Shown: positions 57,821-64,000 of the stretch, piece after piece
Numbering within the stretch: the first letter of the stretch is position 1
How the letters are laid out: each line of letters starts with the position of its first letter
DNA from: Desulfobacterales bacterium
GTDB lineage: Bacteria; Desulfobacterota; Desulfobulbia; Desulfobulbales; JAGXFP01
Assembly: GCA_024637225.1 (NCBI GenBank)
Contig: JAGXFP010000008.1
Span: 124,001-188,000, forward strand
DNA length: 64,000 nt
Direction of reading: 5' to 3'
The notes under the pieces: model-generated
What the model was told of the DNA's origin: nothing
The model's input: the letters and a program-made list of their open reading frames with translations, nothing else
The model's database searches: none
Position numbers and translations under genes: made by a program

Positions 57821-58747
57821 ATGCGGAAAAAGATAACGATAATCGGGGCCGGCAATGTCGGCGCCACCGCCGCCCACTGGGCGGCCAGCCGCGGGCTGGG
57901 CGATGTGGTCCTGCTCGACGTGGTCGAAGGGATTCCCCAGGGCAAGGCCCTTGATCTCCTGCAGGCCGGGCCGGTTGACGAATTTTCCAATCTGGTCACC
58001 GGTTCGAACGACTATAAGGATTCGGCCGGCTCCGACGTGGTGATCATTACCGCCGGTCTGGCCCGGAAACCGGGGATGTCCCGGGACGACCTTTTGGCCA
58101 AGAATGTGGCCATCGTCAAGTCCTGCGCTGAACAGGGTGCCAAGCATTCGCCCGATTGCGTGATGATCGTGGTGACCAATCCGATCGACGCCATGGTCTA
58201 CACGGCTTTCAAGGTCTCCGGCTTTCCCCGGCAGCGGGTGATCGGCATGGCCGGAGTCCTCGATTCGGCCCGCTACCGGACCTTTCTGGCCATGGAGCTC
58301 GGGATCGCCCCCCGGGATGTCAATGCCATGGTTATGGGGATTCATGGCGATAACATGATCCCCCTGGTCCGGCTGGCCAACGTCTCCGGGATTCCGGTGA
58401 ACGAACTGATCCATGAGGACCGCTTGGCCGAAATTGTCAAGCGCACCCAGCAGGGCGGCATCGAGATCGTCAACCACCTGAAGACCGGCAGCGCCTTTTA
58501 CACCCCCGGCCTGGCCGCGGTCGAGATGGCCGAGGCGGTCCTCAAGGACAGCAAAAGGCTTCTGCCCTGCGCGGCCTATCTGGAAGGGGAGTTCGGTTTC
58601 TCCGGCTGCTTTCTCGGGGTGCCGGTGGTCCTCGGCGCAAGTGGTGTCGAAAGGATCGTCGAGTTCACCCTTACCGGCGAGGAGCGGGAGGCGATGCGAA
58701 TTTCCGAGGAAGCGGTCAGGGGCCAGATGGCCGCCACCGGCTTATAA
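57821..58747 (+). CDS. mdh: Malate dehydrogenase
   Basis: 308 aa, LDH-like type (about 310 aa in this group). Interconverts malate and oxaloacetate with NAD(H). NAD-binding ITIIGAGNVGATAAHW at the N-terminus; active-site Arg residues in ITAGLARKPGMSRDDLL; VVTNPIDAM; Asp and Arg in GVLDSARYRTF; catalytic His in VMGIHGDNM. RBS AAGAGG upstream of ATG 57821. Separated from kdsB by the heptamer array, so its promoter is probably in that gap or just after it. Confidence 0.95.
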   Translation: MRKKITIIGAGNVGATAAHWAASRGLGDVVLLDVVEGIPQGKALDLLQAGPVDEFSNLVTGSNDYKDSAGSDVVIITAGLARKPGMSRDDLLAKNVAIVKSCAEQGAKHSPDCVMIVVTNPIDAMVYTAFKVSGFPRQRVIGMAGVLDSARYRTFLAMELGIAPRDVNAMVMGIHGDNMIPLVRLANVSGIPVNELIHEDRLAEIVKRTQQGGIEIVNHLKTGSAFYTPGLAAVEMAEAVLKDSKRLLPCAAYLEGEFGFSGCFLGVPVVLGASGVERIVEFTLTGEEREAMRISEEAVRGQMAATGL

Positions 58748-58770
58748 GTTCGATTTCGGCGAGATGATGC

Positions 58771-58924
58771 GTAACCGTTCAGCAGCACCACATCTTCGGA
58801 CGATCGGCCCGGCTTATGTGCTTGAGGGATGCGGCGCCGGTCCGCTTGTCCAAATCTGCACCACTCCTGAATGGTTACAGTCCGGCGGTTGTGGTACTTT
58901 GGCGACCGCCCGGTGAACGGTTAC
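58771..58924. repeat. ~155-bp element with 11-bp terminal inverted repeats, family C, copy 1
   Basis: 154 bp, starting GTAACCGTTCA and ending TGAACGGTTAC (perfect 11-bp terminal inverted repeats). A second copy is at 62486-62641. The interior can pair CGGAC with GTCCG, and GGCGGT with ACCGCC, suggesting a structured RNA or hairpin-rich DNA. Ends only 4 bases before the YvcK-like start codon. No transposase inside; resembles a MITE-like element. Confidence 0.85.
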
Positions 58925-58928
58925 GATT

Positions 58929-61145
58929 ATGCAGCCAATGGGTGACAAAAAGAACAGCGGTCTTGATTTTGCGGGGCTGGCCGGTTTATCCAGTGCGGAA
59001 CTTGCCGAGAAGGTGGTCGGTCTCGCCCTGTCCGGACCGGCGGCAATCCCCCCGGACTTGGCCGGCCTTGCCAGGCAGTTGGAGAATCTCGCCACCGGCG
59101 GCCTGAATGTCGTGGTCTTCGGCGGCGGCACCGGTTTGTCCAACCTGGTTGGCGGCGACAGCCGCCATCCTTTGTGGCCAGCCGCCCCCTTTCAGGGTTT
59201 GAAGGAGATCTTCCCGAAAACCAGGGCGGTAGTCTGCATCACCGACGATGGCGGCTCGACCGGCGAACTGCTCAAGGATCTCGATCTGATTGCCATCGGC
59301 GATCTGCGCCATGTCCTGCTTTCCTCAATGAGTCGCGGAGGGTTGCAGGCGCGTTACGGCTTGGCGGAACAGGGATGCCGCGAAACCGCGGCCGTGCTGC
59401 ATCGGCTTTTCAACTACCGCTTTAATACCCCCCCGGTCGATCCCGCTAGTCTGCTTGCAGGGGCGGAGGTAGATCCGGCCGCGCTTCCCGGCCCGCTGGC
59501 CGCTGCGCTCAACGATCTATTGGCGGCGTTGTTCGAAGATCGGCGGCTGCGTCGGCTTTTGCAGCGGCCCCACTGTCTTGGCAATCTGCTGGTGGTCGCG
59601 GCGATCCGGCGCCATTCGGAGCTCGATGATTTCAGCCGGGATCATCCGGCGCTGATCGCGGCCTTTCATTATCTGGCCGAGCTGCTGGGGGCCGACCGCG
59701 ACGCGGTGCTGCCTTGTTCCCTGACCCCGGCCCATCTTAAACTGCTCTACACCAACGGGGTGCTGGTCAGCGGCGAATATAAGGCGGGCCATGCCCGGCG
59801 CGGTTGCCCGGTGGAGCGGATCTTCGTCCATTCCCACGGCGAACCGGATGTGCCCCCGGAAGTAATCGACAATATCGCCGCCGCCGATATCATCGTTTTC
59901 GCGCCGGGCAGCCTTTACACCAGTATCATTCCGATCCTGCAACTGCCGGTTATCTCCGAGGCGGTGCGGGCCAACGACCGGGCTCTTAAGCTGCTGGTCT
60001 CGAACCTCTGGGTCCAGAAGGGGGAGACCGATCTGGTTTCGTGCCCTTCGAAACGGCGCTTCTACGTTTCCGATCTGCTCCTCGCCTATAACCGCAATAT
60101 TCCCGGCGGGGTTGCCGAGCTGTTTCATCAGGTAATGGTCCTCGGCCTCCACGAAATTCCCGGCAATATTCTCCAGAGTTACGCCCTGGAGGGTAAGGTG
60201 CCGATTTATTTTGATCGGGAGAAGGTTTCGGGCCTGGGTTTCATGCCGGTGGAATGCCCGATCTACTCGGATACCGCCCTGAAGGAGCGGGCCGTGGTCC
60301 AGCACGATCCCGGCGCCATGGCCAGGGCCGTCCGGGCGGTATGGGCAGTTCATGACCAGCTGGATAATTCCCCCACCGGGTCTCTGCCCCTGGAAAAGAC
60401 TCCGAATTCCCTGATTGTCGGCTCTGCACTCGACACTTCGGCCCTGCGCCTGACCGCGGTCAGCGATCTGCTGGCCGGGATGGCTGTCGATTCCCGGTTG
60501 CGGGAGCGGTTGCTGGATATTATCTGGCGGCATCGGGACATCACCCTCGCCCATCTGGGCAATTTTGCCGGCCTGGTGCTGGTTGACCGCCGGGACTGGA
60601 GCCGTTCCCAGGATTGGGACCGGATCTATTCCTTCTACGATCCCGGTGACCGGCTGATCAAGATCCGGCAGGATGTCTTTGACGATTCGAACCGTTTTGA
60701 GCTGGCTTTTCTGGTGGCCCTTGGTGAGTCCCTGCTCGGCGATTACGCGGCCAAAAAAGAGATGCTGCCCGTCGAAAACGGAGCGGGGGTGCTGGGCCGG
60801 ATATACCAGCTCACCGTTCTTCCCCAGGCGGAGCGGCACAGTTTTTTCGGGGACCGTGATCTGGATGAGTATCTGGGGCTGGCTCGGATGTGCCGCTCGG
60901 CCCAAAACCCCCAGGTCTATACCCGGCTGCTAAACGGCACGGAAGGTTTTACCCCGCCGGGCCTCCTTTTCGGACTGATCTTCGCCTGGTATCTCGATAA
61001 CCGTTTTGCGGCCCATATCGAGTACAAGATGTCTATTCTGCAGATGGAAGTTTCCGATATGATCCCCGAACAGGCAAAAGGCTCCGAGCGGCGCCGGAGA
61101 ATGGTCGACTTTTTCCGGCGTCGGGTTTTCGGCTATGATGAATAA
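58929..61145 (+). CDS. YvcK/CofD-family protein with a large C-terminal extension
   Basis: 738 aa; family members are usually 320-450. Residues ~60-470 form the CofD/YvcK-like Rossmann fold: NVVVFGGGTGLSNL (65-69 GGGTG), CITDDGGSTGEL (~104-115) and AIGDLRHVLL. FAPGSLYTSIIPIL and LLVSNLWVQKGETD belong to the same core. YvcK (GlmR) binds UDP-sugars and controls cell-wall carbon flow in Firmicutes; a similar role is possible but not shown. The C-terminal ~265 residues (~475-738) are helical and I cannot name them. There is no Shine-Dalgarno before ATG 58929 (or ATG 58938), possibly because repeat C abuts it. Start uncertain. Confidence 0.8.
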   Translation: MQPMGDKKNSGLDFAGLAGLSSAELAEKVVGLALSGPAAIPPDLAGLARQLENLATGGLNVVVFGGGTGLSNLVGGDSRHPLWPAAPFQGLKEIFPKTRAVVCITDDGGSTGELLKDLDLIAIGDLRHVLLSSMSRGGLQARYGLAEQGCRETAAVLHRLFNYRFNTPPVDPASLLAGAEVDPAALPGPLAAALNDLLAALFEDRRLRRLLQRPHCLGNLLVVAAIRRHSELDDFSRDHPALIAAFHYLAELLGADRDAVLPCSLTPAHLKLLYTNGVLVSGEYKAGHARRGCPVERIFVHSHGEPDVPPEVIDNIAAADIIVFAPGSLYTSIIPILQLPVISEAVRANDRALKLLVSNLWVQKGETDLVSCPSKRRFYVSDLLLAYNRNIPGGVAELFHQVMVLGLHEIPGNILQSYALEGKVPIYFDREKVSGLGFMPVECPIYSDTALKERAVVQHDPGAMARAVRAVWAVHDQLDNSPTGSLPLEKTPNSLIVGSALDTSALRLTAVSDLLAGMAVDSRLRERLLDIIWRHRDITLAHLGNFAGLVLVDRRDWSRSQDWDRIYSFYDPGDRLIKIRQDVFDDSNRFELAFLVALGESLLGDYAAKKEMLPVENGAGVLGRIYQLTVLPQAERHSFFGDRDLDEYLGLARMCRSAQNPQVYTRLLNGTEGFTPPGLLFGLIFAWYLDNRFAAHIEYKMSILQMEVSDMIPEQAKGSERRRRMVDFFRRRVFGYDE

Positions 61146-61146
61146 C

Positions 61147-61237
61147 AGGTTCAAGGTTCAAGGGCCAAGGTTCAAGGTTCAAGGGAAAAGGGACAAGTGG
61201 TAAGTGGTAAGTGGTGAGGAGTGAGAGGATAGGATAA
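61147..61237 (+). repeat. Heptameric tandem array after the YvcK-like gene
   Basis: Units of 7 bp, first AGGTTCA-type (AGGTTCA, AGGGCCA, AGGGAAA), then AGTGGTA-type. Forms an inverted pair with the TTGAACC-type heptamers at 61338-61393, so the transcript could fold into a long hairpin. Confidence 0.8.
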
Positions 61238-61316
61238 AGATAAGTGCTGAATTCGCAGAAACTTTAAGTCATTGCGGGCGGAGCGAAGCAATCGCAACTG
61301 ACACCCTGTCCCTCGG

Positions 61317-61393
61317 CCTCCTGCCTCCTGCCTACTGTATCCTTGAACCTTGTCTCTTGAACCTTGGCCCTTGAACCTTGAACCTTGAACCTG
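61317..61393 (+). repeat. Heptameric tandem array before the queE stop
   Basis: Heptamers CCTCCTG, CCTCCTG, CCTACTG, then GAACCTT-type units (reverse complement of the AGGTTCA units at 61147). Ends 6 bases before the queE stop codon. Between the two arrays is a fragment of repeat family B (61268-61303). Confidence 0.8.
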
Positions 61394-61398
61394 ATCTC

Positions 61399-62055
61399 TT
61401 ATTTCCCCCGGTCTATTCCCGGCCAGATGATCTTGTGGAGCTGCAGCTGCAGCCGGACCGGCAGCCGGTCTTCGAGGAGCCATTCGGCCAGGCGAGCCGG
61501 GTCGAGTTCGCCCTGCACCGGCGAGAAGTGGATGGTCACTGACTTGTTTAAAGCGGTTTTCCTGATCAAGGCCGCCGCCCAGTCGTAGTCGGTCCGGGAA
61601 CAGAGGACGAACTTGAGTTCGTCGCCGGGGCCGAGCAGCCCGAGGTTTTCCTTCTTAAGGTGTTCGTGCATGTTGCTGCCCGGGCATTTGACGTCCATGA
61701 TCCTTGCCACCCCGGCCGGAACCCTGGCCAGATTGATGCTGCCGTTGGTCTCCAGAAGAACTTTGCGGCCGGCCTTCAGCAACTCCTCCATCAGCGGATA
61801 GACGTTTTTCTGGAGCAGCGGTTCGCCGCCGGTAATCTCCACCGGGAAGCCGGGATATTGCCCGGCAAAGGAGAGGATCTCGCCGATATCCCTTGGGGTT
61901 CCCGGTTCTTCGTAAGTGTAGCCGGCGTCGCAGTAGCGGCAACGCAGGTTGCAGCCCGACAACCGGATAAAGACGCAGGGCTGCCCGGCATAGCTCGATT
62001 CGCCCTGGATGCTGAAGAACAGCTCCGAAACCTCAAGGCGCGGCGGGGTCTTCAC
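61399..62055 (-). CDS. queE: 7-carboxy-7-deazaguanine synthase QueE
   Basis: 218 aa from a GTG at 62055. Radical-SAM enzyme converting 6-carboxytetrahydropterin to 7-carboxy-7-deazaguanine in queuosine/preQ0 synthesis. The cluster motif is CNLRCRYC (Cys35, Cys39, Cys42, CX3CX2C). EITGGEPLLQ and LETNGSINLA are family signatures. It starts within queD (23-base overlap), so the two are coupled. queC is not in the window. Confidence 0.95.
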   Translation of the reverse strand: MKTPPRLEVSELFFSIQGESSYAGQPCVFIRLSGCNLRCRYCDAGYTYEEPGTPRDIGEILSFAGQYPGFPVEITGGEPLLQKNVYPLMEELLKAGRKVLLETNGSINLARVPAGVARIMDVKCPGSNMHEHLKKENLGLLGPGDELKFVLCSRTDYDWAAALIRKTALNKSVTIHFSPVQGELDPARLAEWLLEDRLPVRLQLQLHKIIWPGIDRGK

Positions 62056-62416
62056 GATAGATTACTCCGCAGTTGTCGGTTTCCCGAACTTCGACGCTGT
62101 AAGGCGCGTAATTATCTGTGGTCAGGATTTTCTTGAGGTTTTCGAAAATATAGCGGGCGATATTCTCCGACGACGGATTGTTGTCCCGGAAAGCGGGATG
62201 TTCGTTCAGGTCCATGTGGTCGAGGCTGTCGACCACCTCCCTGACCGCCTCCTTGGCAACCCTGAAATCGAGGGCCATGCCCAGCGCGTCGAGTTGTTCG
62301 GCCCGGATGGTTACCTCGACCTTCCAGTTGTGGCCGTGGGGCCTTTCGCAGTTGCCGGGGTAGTCGCGAAGATGATGGCCGGCCGAAAAATGGGATCTTA
62401 CAAAAATATCGAACAT
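62033..62416 (-). CDS. queD: 6-carboxytetrahydropterin synthase QueD
   Basis: 127 aa. Converts 7,8-dihydroneopterin triphosphate to 6-carboxytetrahydropterin. Zinc His residues in HFSAGHHL and RPHGHNW, catalytic Cys23 (CERPHGHN), the LDHMDLNE strand-helix, and SSENIARYIFENL. AAAGGAG precedes the ATG. The leader contains a GGGTAA / TTACCC hairpin just upstream; I saw no preQ1 riboswitch consensus. Confidence 0.95.
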   Translation of the reverse strand: MFDIFVRSHFSAGHHLRDYPGNCERPHGHNWKVEVTIRAEQLDALGMALDFRVAKEAVREVVDSLDHMDLNEHPAFRDNNPSSENIARYIFENLKKILTTDNYAPYSVEVRETDNCGVIYREDPAAP

Positions 62417-62910
62417 TTTTTTCTCCTTTCGGGGTGGGGTAATTTACGGTTACCCATGGTCCACGGAACCGTGATTTCTTAAATTGTAACCGTTCAGCAG
62501 CACCATACCTTCGGACGATCGGCCCGGTCTACGTACACGAAGTACGCGGCGCCGGTCCGCTTGTCCAAATCTGCACCACTGCTGAACGGTTACAGTCCGG
62601 CGGTTTTTGGTACTTTGGCGACCGCCCCGGTGAACGGTTACCTTTGAATTAGATAAAGCTTGAAAGTCCGCTGGTTTTTGACTACAAAGTGTCTTGTTTT
62701 GTAACAGAAAACACCACACTTTTACATTAGAATCTTAGTAGGTGGTCCAGTTCGCGGCAGGGGAATAAGCCGTGGTAAGCGGTGAGTCAGGGAAGAGGTG
62801 ACCCGATGACAACCCGTCATTCCGGGCTCATTCAACCCTTGCGCCCCGTAATGATTACCCCCCCCCCTGGACATTTACATTTTGTCATTTGAAAAATCAA
62901 CTCTTGGAGC
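62417..62910. other. 494-base gene-free region upstream of queD and the DUF1015 gene
   Basis: Contains repeat family C copy 2 (62486-62641). The remainder, 62642-62910, shows no gene; it has a run of ten C (62858-62867) and AT-rich stretches that could hold promoters for the divergent genes. Confidence 0.6.
62486..62641. repeat. ~155-bp element with 11-bp terminal inverted repeats, family C, copy 2
   Basis: 156 bp, nearly identical to 58771-58924 except in the central part. Starts GTAACCGTTCAGCAG and ends TGAACGGTTAC. An internal CTGCTGAACGGTTAC (62579-62593) pairs with the left end as a perfect 15-bp inverted repeat. The central CGTAC, 5 bases, GTACG hairpin is not kept in copy 1. Confidence 0.85.
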
Positions 62911-64000
62911 ATGTCAGTGGCTATTGTCGCCCCTTTCAGCGGTCTGCGCTATAACACCGCTAAAATATCCCGTCTTGAAGAGGTGGTAACCCCGCCTTAC
63001 GACGTCATCAACCTGCAGGTCCAGCAGGAGTTGCTGCAAAAAAATCCCTACAGCATGATCAAGCTTGATCTGAGCAAGAACATCGAGCCCGGCGGAATGA
63101 CGGACGAGCGCTATACAAATTCTCGCAAAGTTCTCGAAGAATGGCAAGGTCAGGGGATTCTTATCAGGGAAGAGCAGCCGGTTATTTATCTCTACTTTAT
63201 CGATTATAACCACCCTTCCGGCGGCCGCTTGACCCGCAAAGGATTGATCTGTCTGACCGGGCTGGCTGAATTTTCGGAGGGAATTGTCAAGCCCCACGAG
63301 CAGTTTTTCCGGAACGTGGTCAGCGATCGTCTCCGCTTGCTCGATACCTGCCGCACCCAGTTTAGTCAGGTCTTTTCAGTTTACCCGGACCGGGATAACC
63401 AGGTTATCCGGGTTCTGGAGAAGTGCCGCGAACCGGAGCCCCTTTGTTCCTGCGAGGATCAGGACGGCTGCCGGCACACGCTCTGGCGGGTGAGCGAGCG
63501 CGCGGCGATTGCTGAAGCGCAGGAACTGTTTGTTGACAAATGCCTCTATATCGCCGACGGCCACCATCGCTACAACACCGCGCTGCAGATGCGGGAACTG
63601 ATGGTCGAGCGCCGGGGCGAATTGGCCGAGGACAGCCCTTTCAATTTTATTATGATGTACCTCTGCGCCATGGAGGATCCCGGTCTTTCCGTCCTGCCGA
63701 CCCACCGTTTGGTCCGCCTGGCCGAGACCTCCGCCGACGAGCTGCTTGCCGGGCTGGCCCCAGGATTTGAAATCGAGGAGATCGAAGGCGGTACCCGGGA
63801 GGTTCTGCTCTCGGAAGCTCTGGCCCGGATGGAAGAGAAAAGGGATCTCGGCAACGTCTTCGGCTTGTATCATCCCGGGGAAGACCGCTGCTTTTTGCTG
63901 ATCGGCAAGGCGGGAATCATGCGTGAAGCCGGTTTCGGCGAGATGCCCGCTCCGCTACGGGAACTGGACGTGGTCGTGCTCTCCGAGCTGATTATCGGCA
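62911..64000 (+). CDS. DUF1015 family protein (3' truncated by the window)
   Basis: At least 363 aa, open to the end of the window. ATG 62911 is very close to its GGAG; the in-frame GTG at 62917 has better spacing. Starts with IVAPFSGLRYN and VVTPPYDVI, typical of DUF1015, and includes KPHEQFF, a YIADGHHRYNTALQMREL segment and LPTHRLVR. The family is widespread and often called a putative phosphoglycerate-dehydrogenase-associated or SerC-like protein; its enzymatic role is not established. Confidence 0.85.
   Translation, partial: MSVAIVAPFSGLRYNTAKISRLEEVVTPPYDVINLQVQQELLQKNPYSMIKLDLSKNIEPGGMTDERYTNSRKVLEEWQGQGILIREEQPVIYLYFIDYNHPSGGRLTRKGLICLTGLAEFSEGIVKPHEQFFRNVVSDRLRLLDTCRTQFSQVFSVYPDRDNQVIRVLEKCREPEPLCSCEDQDGCRHTLWRVSERAAIAEAQELFVDKCLYIADGHHRYNTALQMRELMVERRGELAEDSPFNFIMMYLCAMEDPGLSVLPTHRLVRLAETSADELLAGLAPGFEIEEIEGGTREVLLSEALARMEEKRDLGNVFGLYHPGEDRCFLLIGKAGIMREAGFGEMPAPLRELDVVVLSELIIG

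Noticed and set aside
61147-61393. tRNA gene (GGTTCAA motif)
   Set aside because: The GGTTCAA strings are heptamer repeats; no acceptor, D or anticodon stem can be formed.
62417-62480. preQ1 riboswitch upstream of queD
   Set aside because: Only a GGGTAA / TTACCC hairpin is visible; the preQ1 aptamer core and A-rich tail are missing.

Overview
The window reads as chromosomal DNA of a Gram-negative bacterium, most likely a member of Desulfobacterota (the former Deltaproteobacteria). The evidence is the family mix: an MglA-type GTPase with roadblock partners, a PATAN (DUF4388) response regulator, a Tll0287-like haem sensor, AgmX/PglI-type envelope proteins, two-subunit pyruvate carboxylase, and Kdo/LPS genes. 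This is inference from gene families; no rRNA or other taxonomic marker is present. The DNA is GC-rich, densely coding, and shows no phage, plasmid, transposase or CRISPR locus. I saw no tRNA or rRNA gene.

Layout. (1) 1-15767, all + strand: an envelope machine. It has the tail of a large surface protein, a giant triple-OmpA/beta-barrel protein, a small exported coiled-coil protein, three TPR proteins (two of them lipoproteins), a small exported protein, an ExbB/TolQ-like motor protein, two ExbD-like proteins and a membrane-anchored protein with an AgmX/PglI (TonB-like) C-terminus. This resembles the Agl-Glt/Nfs machinery of Myxococcus. (2) 15886-21160, - strand: trpB-trpA, then a cNMP-binding/PAS membrane protein paired with an unknown 544-aa protein. 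(3) 21381-32145: a SNF2-family helicase (-) divergent from recC-recB (+). (4) 32355-35442 (+): a PAS histidine kinase, a haem-binding HAMP sensor and a TPR-OmpA protein. (5) 35634-43415 (-): mglB-like, mglA, an unknown helical protein, a TPR-fused GspE/PilB-type ATPase, a REC-PATAN-roadblock regulator and another roadblock-like protein. This looks like a polarity or secretion control module. (6) 43742-49376 (+): recD, then pycA-pycB. (7) 49612-52680 (-): recQ, a PPC-domain protein and darP. (8) 53139-57614: kdnB and kdnA candidates, rsmJ on the other strand, and kdsB. Together these suggest 8-amino-Kdo synthesis for lipopolysaccharide. (9) 57821-64000: mdh, a long YvcK/CofD-family protein, queD-queE and the start of a DUF1015 gene.

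Intergenic regions carry several dispersed repeat families. These include a ~150-bp element bounded by GATGG/CCATC ends, an ~87-bp palindromic element, two copies of a ~155-bp element with 11-bp terminal inverted repeats, and heptameric tandem arrays.

The most interesting parts are the Agl-Glt-like envelope machine, the MglAB module with its own ATPase and unknown protein about 20 kb away, and the candidate Kdo8N pathway. If the first two act together, MglA would be a spatial regulator of an ExbBD-driven envelope complex in an organism where gliding cannot be assumed. That connection is inference.
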